Origin: Clostridia bacterium
GTDB lineage: Bacteria > Bacillota > Clostridia > Oscillospirales > CAG-272
Assembly: GCA_017520365.1 (NCBI GenBank)
Contig: JAFXFQ010000039.1
Coordinates: forward strand, 1-18,705
Reading direction: 5' to 3'
Length of the DNA stretch: 18,705 nucleotides
The notes beneath the pieces are model-generated. The model saw only the letters and a list, made by a program, of their open reading frames with translations. It was not told the origin of the DNA and made no database searches. The position numbers and the translations under genes are program-made. The stretch's first letter is position 1; the number at the start of each line of letters is the position of its first letter. Shown here in pieces: positions 1 through 8,040 of this stretch.

Positions 1-903
1 AGACGCGTCGTTTCCGTGGGAAGTGAAGCAAAGCTGATGCTGGGCAAGACCCCCGGCTCCATTATCGCAATGCGCCCTCTCAAGGATGGCGTGATCGCTG
101 AATTCGATTTCACCACCGCAATGCTCCGCGACTTCTTCAAAAAAGCATCGGGAACAACGGTGTTCAGCCGCCCCAAGGTACTGGTTTGCGTTCCCTACGG
201 CGTTACCGAGGTAGAAAAGCGTGCTGTTGAAGATGTGGCGCTGGAGGCAGGTGCCCAGTCCGTTGCTCTTATCGAGGAGCCCATTGCGGCAGCAATCGGT
301 AGCGGACTTCGTGTGGAGGACGCACGAGGCAGCATGATAGTTGACATCGGCGGCGGTACCACCGAGGTTGCGGTACTGAGCCTTGGCGGCATCGTTCTCT
401 CTACATCCCTCAGAATCGCAGGCGACGAGATAGACGAGGCGATCGTTCAGTACATCAAAAAGAAATACAACATCCTTATCGGTGAAATAACGGCCGAAAT
501 GCTGAAAAAGAAGATAGGCAGTGTTCACCCCGCAGTTGACCGCGGTATTATGGAGATCCGCGGCAGAAACCTTCTGAACGGTCTGCCCGCTATCGTTAAC
601 GTCAGCTCCGCAGAAATCCGTGAGGCTATGCACGAGCAGGTAGTACACATAGTTGAGGCCATCAGAACAACTCTTGAAAACACTCCCCCCGAGCTTTCCA
701 GCGACATTTACGACTCAGGCATCATGCTGGCAGGCGGAGGTGCTATGCTGGGCGGTCTCGATGCTCTGGTCACCCATGTTACGGGCATCCGTGCTACCGT
801 TGCAAAGAATCCTCTTGACTGCGTTGCCGTCGGTATCGGACACGTTATTGAAAACGCCGTTGAAGGTGACGGAGTTCAATACAGAAACAGAAACTCCAGA
901 TAA
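1..903 (+). CDS. mreB: Rod-shape actin homologue MreB, 5'-truncated by the window edge
   Basis: This is the C-terminal ~300 residues of MreB, the actin-like ATPase that forms membrane-bound filaments and directs lateral wall synthesis. The reading frame is open from base 1, so the true start lies outside the window; comparison with the usual ~340 residues suggests about 40 are missing. Visible actin-family signatures are the phosphate-2 loop IVDIGGGTTEVAV and the adenosine loop LAGGGAMLGGLD, and EEPIAAAIG is also typical of MreB. The stop is followed after 18 bases by the mreC start, which fits the classical mreB-mreC-mreD-PBP2 order. GTG at 16 is an internal codon, not a start. Identity is very secure. 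Confidence 0.97.
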   Translation, partial: RRVVSVGSEAKLMLGKTPGSIIAMRPLKDGVIAEFDFTTAMLRDFFKKASGTTVFSRPKVLVCVPYGVTEVEKRAVEDVALEAGAQSVALIEEPIAAAIGSGLRVEDARGSMIVDIGGGTTEVAVLSLGGIVLSTSLRIAGDEIDEAIVQYIKKKYNILIGEITAEMLKKKIGSVHPAVDRGIMEIRGRNLLNGLPAIVNVSSAEIREAMHEQVVHIVEAIRTTLENTPPELSSDIYDSGIMLAGGGAMLGGLDALVTHVTGIRATVAKNPLDCVAVGIGHVIENAVEGDGVQYRNRNSR

Positions 904-921
904 ACCGAAGGGAGGCGCTGT

Positions 922-1167
922 ATGCGCGACTTTCTCAAATCAAATTTCTTCTCTACAGTGGTAATTATCGCACTTATTATGGCGATCTTTCCCACGGTGT
1001 TCGGTGTTATGGGTCTTTCAGGGGCGCTTAAGGACGTGGTAAACGTCGTTCTCTCCCCCGTGCAGAAGGTGTTCACCTATTGCACGGATGCCGTTGACGG
1101 ATTCACCTCGTTCTATACGGAGTTTGACCGTATCGTTGAAGAAATAATGCACTCCGCAAGGAGATAA
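922..1167 (+). CDS. mreC: MreC, N-terminal part of a frameshifted gene
   Basis: This reading frame holds the cytosolic tip, the single membrane anchor (about residues 9-30) and the start of the periplasmic coiled coil of MreC, the scaffold linking MreB to PBP2. ATG at 922 is preceded by a good site, AAGGGAGG (908-915). MreC homology in this frame ends at residue 74 (E at 1141-1143); after that the frame runs into unrelated residues and a stop at 1165. The continuation lies in another frame from 1146, so one base appears to be missing in the A-rich run at 1142-1145. With one added base the gene would be 849 bases and encode 282 residues, a normal MreC length. As read, this part alone cannot make a working MreC. 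Confidence 0.85.
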   Translation: MRDFLKSNFFSTVVIIALIMAIFPTVFGVMGLSGALKDVVNVVLSPVQKVFTYCTDAVDGFTSFYTEFDRIVEEIMHSARR

Positions 1168-1769
1168 ACCTTCTCAGAGACAGGATCAGCTCTGCAGAGG
1201 AGGCAGAGGAAATGAACGAGTGGCTATACAATTACCTTGAGCTGAAGCGCCAGCACAACGATTTCAGCTTTACAGAGGCCACTGTTTCAGCCCACGAGAG
1301 CGGAAACTTCACCACCGTATTTATGCTTGACAAGGGCAAGGCCCACGGAATCGCAAAGGATATGCCCGTTGTTACCAGCGAGGGCATAATAGGCTATATA
1401 TGCGAGGTCGGCACCACCTGGTCAAAGGCAGTCACCTTTCTTGAGCAGGGCACCGCTGTCGGTGCTTACGTTGAGCGAAGCGGAGTTGAAGGCGTTATAG
1501 AAGGCAGGTACGAGCTCACCCAAGAGGGAGTATGCCTTCTCTCATACATTGCCGCAGATGCGGACATCAAGGTGGGAGACAGAATAGTATCCTCAGGATA
1601 CGGAAGTGTATATCCCCGCGGCCTGGTTATAGGAACCGTGGAAAAGATAGAAAAGGATCCCGCCTCCCGCTCCGTTAAGGTGACGGTGCGCCCCTCGGCC
1701 GATCTTACCGATCTTTCAAGAATGATGATAATCACAGATTATGAAGTCTACACAGAACAACCGGAATGA
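1146..1769 (+). CDS. mreC: MreC, C-terminal part of a frameshifted gene
   Basis: This frame continues MreC directly: NNALRKEINLLRDRI completes the typical coiled coil (a run of the EN.xLR.E.xxL type), followed by the beta-rich periplasmic domain, with family-like stretches such as DKGKAHGI, GIIGYI and the GDRIVSSGYGSVYPRGL region. The first ATG in this frame is at 1212, preceded by GCAGAGGAGGCAGAGGA, which resembles a ribosome site but is coding sequence (AEEAEE) of the intact gene. The end overlaps the mreD start by 29 bases. Function: periplasmic scaffold that activates the PBP2-RodA elongation synthase. It would be produced from the native start only if the missing base is an assembly or read error. 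Confidence 0.85.
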   Translation, partial: NALRKEINLLRDRISSAEEAEEMNEWLYNYLELKRQHNDFSFTEATVSAHESGNFTTVFMLDKGKAHGIAKDMPVVTSEGIIGYICEVGTTWSKAVTFLEQGTAVGAYVERSGVEGVIEGRYELTQEGVCLLSYIAADADIKVGDRIVSSGYGSVYPRGLVIGTVEKIEKDPASRSVKVTVRPSADLTDLSRMMIITDYEVYTEQPE

Positions 1770-2625
1770 GCCGGAAGCTCAGAAGCAGCAGGAAAAGCCG
1801 AAAAGCGAGTGGCAGATGCCCGAAAGAGCACAGATATACGTAACTCCCGGTGCACAAAAAAGCATAGACGATGCTCGCCAGAGCGGTGAGCCCCTGAAAG
1901 TTTCCAAGGAGAGCCCTCCCGCCGGAAGCGAAAAAAGGACTCCGACTCCACCTCCCCGCCGTCCTCAGCCAAGCACCGGCACAGGCACAGGCAAAAAAAA
2001 GAAGGCTCCCGAAAAGGTTACTGTTATCGATGCCGTTTTAGGCGAGCTCAGGGATAGGTTTCACCTAATGCGCCTCGGAATACAGTTCAACTCCGAGGAC
2101 CTTTGGAGAGGCGTTATCTGCGGTCTTCTACTCGTGCTTTTCGCAATGCTCCAGACCACCTTTTTCGTGAGGTTTGCCCCTTTTTCGAAGATCCCCGATC
2201 TTATGCTCATCTTCGTTCTTGCAATAGGCGTATACGAGGGTGAAAAATGGGGCTCCGTCACAGGACTTGTGGCGGCATTTGTAATACAATCTCTCGGTGC
2301 AGGTGCAGATACCCCGCACCTTCTCTCGCTGATATATATGCCCGTGGGCTGCGTTGCGGGACTTTTGTCAAAATATTATCTGCGCCACACTTTGCCTGTA
2401 AAGGCTTTGTTCGTCATTGCATCGGCACTTCTCCGCTCCGTTGTCACCCTGATAACGGCAATTTTCACCGTCAATGCCCCCATTGAGGTCATTGCTCTCA
2501 AAATAGTTCTGCCCGAATATCTCTCAACCGTAGTTATGTCCTGGCTGCCCTTCCTTCTCGTATGGGCCTCCTTCAGGCATTTCCACAAAACGAGGGCAGA
2601 AAGAACTGACAGACTTGCCGAGTAA
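1741..2625 (+). CDS. mreD: Rod-shape membrane protein MreD with a long N-terminal tail
   Basis: MreD is a polytopic membrane partner of MreC in the Rod elongation complex. The MreD part is residues ~120-294, with about five hydrophobic segments (the first near 123-145) and typical features such as LQTTFF near the first segment and PDLMLIF. Ahead of it lies an unusual ~115-residue hydrophilic region rich in Pro, Lys, Gln and Ser (PTPPPRRPQP, TGTGTGKKKK), probably disordered and cytosolic; most MreD proteins are only ~160-180 residues. ATG at 1741 is the first possible start because three stops in this frame sit just upstream (1723-1731). It has no clear ribosome site, so coupling to mreC translation is likely. 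Internal ATGs at 1816 and 2068 are alternatives that would shorten the tail. Confidence 0.88.
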   Translation: MKSTQNNRNEPEAQKQQEKPKSEWQMPERAQIYVTPGAQKSIDDARQSGEPLKVSKESPPAGSEKRTPTPPPRRPQPSTGTGTGKKKKAPEKVTVIDAVLGELRDRFHLMRLGIQFNSEDLWRGVICGLLLVLFAMLQTTFFVRFAPFSKIPDLMLIFVLAIGVYEGEKWGSVTGLVAAFVIQSLGAGADTPHLLSLIYMPVGCVAGLLSKYYLRHTLPVKALFVIASALLRSVVTLITAIFTVNAPIEVIALKIVLPEYLSTVVMSWLPFLLVWASFRHFHKTRAERTDRLAE

Positions 2626-2643
2626 GGCATAAGATTCAAACAA

Positions 2644-2650
2644 AAGGAGG
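2644..2650 (+). promoter_or_regulatory. Strong ribosome binding site of mrdA
   Basis: AAGGAGG lies 6 bases before ATG 2657. It fixes the PBP2 start at MKKKREH and shows that mrdA has its own strong initiation signal, unlike mreD upstream. Confidence 0.85.
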
Positions 2651-2656
2651 ACAGCT

Positions 2657-4837
2657 ATGAAGAAAAAAAGAGAACATCTTTTCCGCTATATCACCATAGG
2701 CGCATTCTACGTAGTTGTCTGCCTTATTTTCCTTGTAAGACTCATCAACATTCAGATAGCGGGAAAGGACTACTATACCGAGACCTTTCACGACGGATAT
2801 TACTACCGCACAGTGCCTATTCAGGCACAGCGAGGAGAGATCTTTGACAGAAACGGAAATGCTCTCGTTTCAAACGTTTATTCCTACAGCCTTTACCTGG
2901 ATGCGGGAAGCTTACCAAAGGAGCAGACTGCTATCAACGAGCATATTCTCTCCATCCTTAAAACAGCAAAAAGATTCGATGAGCTGGACGGATTTGAGCT
3001 ACCGGATCAGCCATTTTATCAAAAAAACGGAAAATGGGAGCTTGACCGCGCTTTTATGACATCCATTTACGGAAGCCGACTCTCTGCTCTGCTCGTTGAT
3101 ATGCATTTCGAGCAGGATGACGAGGAAAAGGGCGGATGGACAAAAGCTGATAAGGGCGAGATGCGAGATGCACTCCTACTCCGCTACGGAATCATTGACG
3201 AAAACGGAGCGTTCCTCTGCAAAAAGGAGAACGTGGACACGCTCTTTGCGCTTCGCCTTGATATGGAGCTTCGCCGATTCTCCACAGTCGAGCCGTACAC
3301 TCTTATCAATGACGTGGATATCAGGTTCATCTCCGCCGTTACCGAGGGCACACAGCGCGGTATCGGCATATCCTGCACCGCCAAACGCATATACAACTAT
3401 CCCGGATATGCCTCCCATATGCTGGGAAGAACGGGAAAGATCATGGCGGAAAATGCACAGTATTATACGGATAAGGGCTATAAGCTCAACGCCATAGTAG
3501 GCACCAGCGGTGCCGAAGCCGCCTTTGAGGACTATCTTCACGGAGAAGACGGCACTCTCACCATCGTCGAGGATGAATTCGGCAACGTGGTGAAGACTTA
3601 CGTTTCAAAGGACCCGAAGCCCGGGCAGGACGTTTTTCTTACCATCGACATCGACCTTCAGATGGCTGCAGAAGATGCCCTTAAGGCAAACATTGAGCTT
3701 ATCGTTGCCAACGGTGAGGCGGATGACCGTGAGCTTTCCGGCGAGGATGCCAATGCAGGTGCCCTCTCCGCTATTGAAAGAAGCACCGGCGCAGTTCTTG
3801 CCCTTGCATCATATCCCACCTACAACCTTGCAACCTTTAACGAGGACTATGCAACTCTCCGCGAGGACGAAAACTCTCCCCTCTTTTTCCGAGCTCTTGA
3901 GGGAACCTATGCTCCCGGATCCACCTTTAAGCCCGGAGTTGCCGTTGCAGCGCTTCAGGAAAACATCATTGAGCCCTGGACCACCATTCTCACCGAAGGA
4001 CAGTATAAATACTACGATGACTTCCAACCCTCCTGTTGGATATATTCCGAGAGATACGGCTACGGCAGACACGGTGCTATAAACGTTTCCGAGGCAATTC
4101 AGGACTCCTGCAACTATTTCTTCTTCGATGTCGGCCGTCAGCTCACCATCACAAATATCACAAAGTACTGCAAGGTATACGGTCTCGGTCAGGCAACGGG
4201 AATAGAGCTGCCTGAAAAGGTAGGCATTCTTGCAGGCCCGGCACACCGTGAATCTCAGGGTAATATGTGGTACGACGGTGACACCCTTGCTGCCGCCATC
4301 GGCCAGTCAGACAACCTATTTAACCCATTACAGATCAGCGTTTACGTTTCCACTATGCTTAACGGTGGAACAAGATTCGCAGCTCATATCCTCCACGAGG
4401 TAAGAGAATACGACGGCACCGTGGTATTCAGTGCCCAACCCACAGTTTTAAACTCAGTTTCACTTGATCCGGAGGCTGTTTCCACAGTTAAATACGCCAT
4501 GAAGGACGTTACTGAAAACGGCTCTGCGGCAAGAGTCTTTCTTGACTATCCTATCGTTATCGGAGGAAAAACAGGTACTGCCCAGGTTACAAAAACCTCC
4601 TCTGACAATGCTCTGTTTACCGCATTTGCCCCTTTTGATGACCCCGAGATCGTTACCACCTGCATAATTGAGCACGGAGCTAACGGTACTGACGCGGGCT
4701 TTGCCATCAGGGATCTCTTTGACAAGTATTTCGGCATTGTAAGAGAAGAAGAGGGAGCTGATGATGGTAATGATGACACTCCAACCGACGACAATACTGA
4801 CGATACCAACGATACTACAACCGATGAAAACAACTGA
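2657..4837 (+). CDS. mrdA: Penicillin-binding protein 2, elongation transpeptidase
   Basis: Class B PBP (PBP2/MrdA type), the cross-linking enzyme of the Rod complex; it works with RodA, MreC and MreD at the outer membrane face. A short basic tip and one membrane anchor (about residues 10-32) are followed by the pedestal domain (AQRGEIFDRNG is the usual dimerisation-domain signature) and then the transpeptidase domain. All three active-site motifs are present: SxxK as STFK with nucleophile S422 and K425, SxN as S484-C-N486, and KTG at 638-640. The C-terminal ~30 residues are a low-complexity acidic Asp/Thr/Asn tail, unusual and probably disordered outside the cell. At 726 residues it is somewhat long, as is common in Clostridia. 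Its 3' end overlaps nth by 14 bases. RodA is not in the window. Confidence 0.95.
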   Translation: MKKKREHLFRYITIGAFYVVVCLIFLVRLINIQIAGKDYYTETFHDGYYYRTVPIQAQRGEIFDRNGNALVSNVYSYSLYLDAGSLPKEQTAINEHILSILKTAKRFDELDGFELPDQPFYQKNGKWELDRAFMTSIYGSRLSALLVDMHFEQDDEEKGGWTKADKGEMRDALLLRYGIIDENGAFLCKKENVDTLFALRLDMELRRFSTVEPYTLINDVDIRFISAVTEGTQRGIGISCTAKRIYNYPGYASHMLGRTGKIMAENAQYYTDKGYKLNAIVGTSGAEAAFEDYLHGEDGTLTIVEDEFGNVVKTYVSKDPKPGQDVFLTIDIDLQMAAEDALKANIELIVANGEADDRELSGEDANAGALSAIERSTGAVLALASYPTYNLATFNEDYATLREDENSPLFFRALEGTYAPGSTFKPGVAVAALQENIIEPWTTILTEGQYKYYDDFQPSCWIYSERYGYGRHGAINVSEAIQDSCNYFFFDVGRQLTITNITKYCKVYGLGQATGIELPEKVGILAGPAHRESQGNMWYDGDTLAAAIGQSDNLFNPLQISVYVSTMLNGGTRFAAHILHEVREYDGTVVFSAQPTVLNSVSLDPEAVSTVKYAMKDVTENGSAARVFLDYPIVIGGKTGTAQVTKTSSDNALFTAFAPFDDPEIVTTCIIEHGANGTDAGFAIRDLFDKYFGIVREEEGADDGNDDTPTDDNTDDTNDTTTDENN

Positions 4838-5507
4838 TAAAAAAGGAACAAAGAGCAAGACACAGGCAAAGGCTCATGCGCTTTTTGCCATAGATGCTCT
4901 GAAGAAGCTATATCCCGAGGCCGTCTGCGCTCTTGAGAGCGGCGGAGATCCCTGGAAGCTTCTCGTTATGGCCCGCCTGTCAGCCCAATGCACCGACGCA
5001 CGGGTAAATATTGTTTGCAAAGACCTTTTTGCCGCGCTTCCCACAGCCGCTGCCATGGCTGAGGCACCAATCGAGAAGATAGAGGACCTTATACGTTCCT
5101 GCGGGCTTTACCGCACCAAGGCAAAAAGCATAAAGGAAGCCTCCGCCATACTCGTTTCCGACTACGGCGGCACTGTTCCCGATACCATGGAAGAGCTTCT
5201 TGCTCTTCCCGGGGTAGGACGAAAGATAGCAAACCTTCTTCTCGGAGACATCTTCAACAAGGGCGGCATCGTTGCAGATACCCACTGCATCCGCATCTGC
5301 GGTCGCCTCGGCTTTTATCCCGAGCTGCAGAAGGACCCAAAGAAAACTGAAATGATAATGACACCTCTCATCCCAAAGGAGGAGCAAAGCGATTTCTGCC
5401 ACCGCATCGTGCAGTTCGGCCGAGACGTTTGCACCGCCCGAAGCCCCAAGTGCGACGGCTGCCCTTTGGGTGAGATATGTTTACATAAGCAAAGAAAGGA
5501 CCTTTAA
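4824..5507 (+). CDS. nth: Endonuclease III, DNA glycosylase/AP lyase
   Basis: Base-excision repair enzyme that removes oxidised pyrimidines and nicks abasic sites. I chose ATG 4824 (MKTTDKK), giving 227 residues; the open frame extends back to 4761, but that stretch lies over the mrdA acidic tail and gives a non-family sequence. The helix-hairpin-helix LPGVGRKIAN carries the catalytic Lys134, and VADTH carries the catalytic Asp152. The C-terminal [4Fe-4S] loop has perfect spacing, C203-x6-C210-x2-C213-x5-C219. The start overlaps the end of mrdA, so translational coupling is likely; no independent promoter is evident. Next to the Rod genes it is a passenger rather than a functional partner. 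Confidence 0.95.
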   Translation: MKTTDKKGTKSKTQAKAHALFAIDALKKLYPEAVCALESGGDPWKLLVMARLSAQCTDARVNIVCKDLFAALPTAAAMAEAPIEKIEDLIRSCGLYRTKAKSIKEASAILVSDYGGTVPDTMEELLALPGVGRKIANLLLGDIFNKGGIVADTHCIRICGRLGFYPELQKDPKKTEMIMTPLIPKEEQSDFCHRIVQFGRDVCTARSPKCDGCPLGEICLHKQRKDL

Positions 5508-5513
5508 ATTATA

Positions 5514-6575
5514 ATGAAGAAAGAACAAAACTGCCGCCTTGGTAAGGTCGGCGGACAGGCCGTGCTCGAAGGAGTTATGATGAAAAGCGGGGATAACGTT
5601 GCCCTCGCTGTCAGAAAGGATGACGGCACAGTTGAGGTTAAAAATTCCACCCACGTTTCCGTCAGAAAAAAGAACAAGCTTTTGAATCTTCCTCTTATAC
5701 GAGGCTGTGTTAACATGGTGGAGACCCTTATTCTCTCCATGGGTACTCTTGAGGACAGCGCAAATATGCTGGGAATAGACGAAACTGAGGACGAAACAAA
5801 ATTCGAAAAGTGGCTGCGCAGAAAATTCGGAGACAAGCTTATGAGTCTTGTTCTCGGCATCGGTATGGTGCTGGGAGTCCTCCTCTCCGTGGGTCTTTTC
5901 GTTCTCCTCCCAAATTTTGCAGTTATGGGCATCAATGCTCTTTGCAAGTATTTCGGCAATTTTACTCTTCCCAGCCTTGCACAAAACGCAATTTCAGGCG
6001 TTATCCGTATCGCAATATTCGTCAGCTACATCCTTCTCGTTTCTCTTATGAAGGATATCCGCCGTACCTTTGAATACCACGGCGCCGAGCACAAGTCCAT
6101 AGCTTGCTACGAGGCAGGCGAGGAGCTCACCGCCGAAAATGCCAAAAAGTACACCCGATTCCACCCCCGTTGCGGAACAAGCTTTATCATTGTAGTCCTC
6201 ATCATCAGCGTTGTTGCAACGTCATTCATCAACTGGAACACATGGCCCTGGTTTGCCATTATTCTTACAAAGCTTGCAATGATCCCCGTTATCGTTGGCA
6301 TAAGCTTTGAGTTTCTCATCTGGGCAGGCAAGCACCCCAATGCCGTGACAAAGGTTCTCTCCGCCCCCGGTCTCTGGATGCAGAGAGCAACAACAAAGGA
6401 GCCCGACCTTGAGCAGCTTGAGGTTGCGATCATCGCCCTCAAGAACGCAATGCCCGATCAGTTCCCCGAGGTTCTTGAGAAAAATGACGAGAGCAACGTG
6501 GAAGCTGAAGCTGAGACTGAAGCTGAGGCCGAGACAGAGGACGCCGAGACTTGTGCAGCAGAGGATCAGAAATAA
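5514..6575 (+). CDS. DUF1385 family membrane protein (YqhQ-like)
   Basis: Member of the DUF1385 family, uncharacterised membrane proteins found in Bacillota and others, of which I believe Bacillus YqhQ is one. Family marks are the N-terminal GGQAVLEGVMMK, EYHGAEHK at about residues 187-194 and HPRCGTSF at about 217-224. The conserved His, Glu and Cys in these motifs suggest metal binding, but this is inference. There are about four hydrophobic segments (roughly 110-135, 160-180, 225-245 and 250-275). The last ~30 residues are a Glu/Ala/Thr repeat-like acidic tail (EAEAETEAEAETE). It starts 6 bases after nth, with AAAGGA near 5495 as a somewhat distant ribosome site. It directly precedes prmC, a neighbourhood often seen for this family. 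Confidence 0.9.
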   Translation: MKKEQNCRLGKVGGQAVLEGVMMKSGDNVALAVRKDDGTVEVKNSTHVSVRKKNKLLNLPLIRGCVNMVETLILSMGTLEDSANMLGIDETEDETKFEKWLRRKFGDKLMSLVLGIGMVLGVLLSVGLFVLLPNFAVMGINALCKYFGNFTLPSLAQNAISGVIRIAIFVSYILLVSLMKDIRRTFEYHGAEHKSIACYEAGEELTAENAKKYTRFHPRCGTSFIIVVLIISVVATSFINWNTWPWFAIILTKLAMIPVIVGISFEFLIWAGKHPNAVTKVLSAPGLWMQRATTKEPDLEQLEVAIIALKNAMPDQFPEVLEKNDESNVEAEAETEAEAETEDAETCAAEDQK

Positions 6576-6576
6576 C

Positions 6577-7398
6577 GTGACCTTTTTCGAGATAACAAAG
6601 CTTTTCTCCGACAGCGGCATCGAATCCGCCTCCTTTGATGCAACGGAGCTTATATGCCGATTCGAGGGTGTGAGCCGCGCAGGTGCCCGATTCGGAAACT
6701 ACTCATCTCCTGAGCTTTCAGAGGCTATCAACAAAAGATTATCCGGTATTGCCCTGCAATATATCATTGGCGAATGGGATTTTATGGGTTACACCTTCAA
6801 GGTCACCCCCGACTGTCTCATCCCGAGAGCAGACACAGAGCTTCTCTGCTCCTACGTTTGCAAAAATGCTCCCGCAGGCGGCAGATTTGCCGATCTTTGC
6901 ACAGGCAGCGGATGCATTGCTGTAGCCGCTCTTCTCGAAAGGCCCGACCTTTCTGCAGTTGCGGTGGAGCTATACCCAAATACCCTTGATATTGCCCGAG
7001 AAAATGCCCGTCTGCACGGCGTTTCGGACAGGATAGAGTTTATTCTCGGCGACGCCTGCACCGACGTGCTAATGGGAGAATTTGATATAATAGCTTCAAA
7101 TCCGCCCTACGTTACCATTGAGGAAATGAAGGACCTGACCCGCGAGGTGCTGGGAGAGCCCCATCACGCGCTTACAGACGGAGGCGACGGCCTTTCCATC
7201 ATCAAAAAAATAATAGAGCACAGCCCTGCCCACCTGAAGAGTGGCGGAAGCATCGCCATAGAGATGGGGTGGAAGCAAGGGGATGCTCTTTGCAGGATAG
7301 CAGAATCCCACGGACTTTCTGCCACCGTTCTCAAGGATATTGAGGGCAGAGACCGAGTGACCGTAATAAAAAGGAAACAAATCAATGAGGCATATTGA
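6577..7398 (+). CDS. prmC: Release factor glutamine N5-methyltransferase PrmC
   Basis: SAM-dependent enzyme that methylates the Gln of the GGQ motif in peptide-chain release factors RF1/RF2, improving termination. The N-terminal helical substrate-recognition domain (about 1-75) precedes a Rossmann methyltransferase domain with SAM loop DLCTGSGCIAVA (around residue 105-116) and the diagnostic N175-P-P-Y178 that holds the target Gln amide. The open frame reaches back to 6409 but overlaps the acidic tail of DUF1385; I prefer GTG 6577 (VTFFEITKLF), one base after the previous stop and 12 bases after GAGG, giving 273 residues as usual. GTG 6553 is the alternative. Its 3' end overlaps leuA by 14 bases. 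The usual partner prfA is not next to it here. Confidence 0.93.
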   Translation: MTFFEITKLFSDSGIESASFDATELICRFEGVSRAGARFGNYSSPELSEAINKRLSGIALQYIIGEWDFMGYTFKVTPDCLIPRADTELLCSYVCKNAPAGGRFADLCTGSGCIAVAALLERPDLSAVAVELYPNTLDIARENARLHGVSDRIEFILGDACTDVLMGEFDIIASNPPYVTIEEMKDLTREVLGEPHHALTDGGDGLSIIKKIIEHSPAHLKSGGSIAIEMGWKQGDALCRIAESHGLSATVLKDIEGRDRVTVIKRKQINEAY

Positions 7399-8038
7399 AA
7401 TACTTGACACCACCCTTAGGGACGGCGAACAGACTCCCGGGGTACGCTTCAGCCTTTCTCACAAGATAGAAATAGCAAAACAGCTGCAGCGCCTTGGGGT
7501 TGACGCCATCGAGGCAGGCTTTCCCGCATCATCAAAGGGTGATTTTGAGGCTGTGGAGGCCATTGCCCGCGAGGTAACGGGCTGCGCAGTTCAGGCTCTT
7601 GCCCGTTGCATAAAAAACGACATTGACACTGCCGCTAAAGCTCTCAAGGATGCAAAGCAGCCGATAATCCACGTTTTTCTTGCAACAAGCCCCATACATC
7701 TTGAATATAAGCTGAAAATAACTCCCGAGGATGCTCTCAAGCAGATCGCTACTGCGGTGAGCTATGCCAAGGGTCTTGGAATGACGGTTCAGTTCTCACC
7801 TGAGGATGCAACAAGAAGCGACAGAGATTACCTTTGCCGTGCGGTTGAGTGCGCTGTCAGAGCAGGAGCTGACATTATCAACATCCCCGATACCGTTGGA
7901 TATACCATACCTGAGGAATACAGCGATCTTATTACATATCTTATTAATAACGTCCCCTCTCTTTCCGACGTGAAGCTCAGCGTTCATTGCCACAACGATC
8001 TGGGTCTTGCCGTTGCCAACAGCATTTCCGCCGTTATG
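7385..8038 (+). CDS. leuA: 2-isopropylmalate synthase LeuA, N-terminal part of a frameshifted gene
   Basis: First committed enzyme of leucine synthesis, condensing acetyl-CoA with 2-oxoisovalerate. ATG 7385 has AAAAAGGA 10 bases upstream and overlaps the end of prmC. This frame holds the first ~218 residues of the TIM-barrel catalytic domain, with DTTLRDGEQTPG near the N-terminus and metal-binding H201-x-H203 in VHCHNDLGLA. After ATG at 8036-8038 the frame is lost: as read it goes on to a stop at 8111-8113 with non-family residues, while homology resumes in another frame at 8041. One base seems to be missing at 8039-8040, where the family has AGA (AVxAGAxxVE). With one base added the gene would be 1515 bases and encode 504 residues, a standard LeuA length. 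Confidence 0.87.
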
Positions 8039-8040
8039 GT

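Noticed and set aside
1138..1150. Programmed ribosomal frameshift in mreC
   Set aside because: GAAGAAATAATG is not a classic slippery heptamer, no strong downstream structure is evident, and MreC is not known to use one; a missing base explains it better. The leuA site (GTTATGGTGGAG) also lacks a slippery motif.
4761..4823. Upstream start for nth at 4761 (MMVMMTLQ)
   Set aside because: This extension merely reads the mrdA acidic tail in another frame and has no family match; ATG 4824 gives the normal length.
6409..6576. Extended N-terminus for prmC from 6409
   Set aside because: Covers the end of the DUF1385 gene and gives an Arg/Leu-rich shadow sequence; the family N-terminus begins near GTG 6577.
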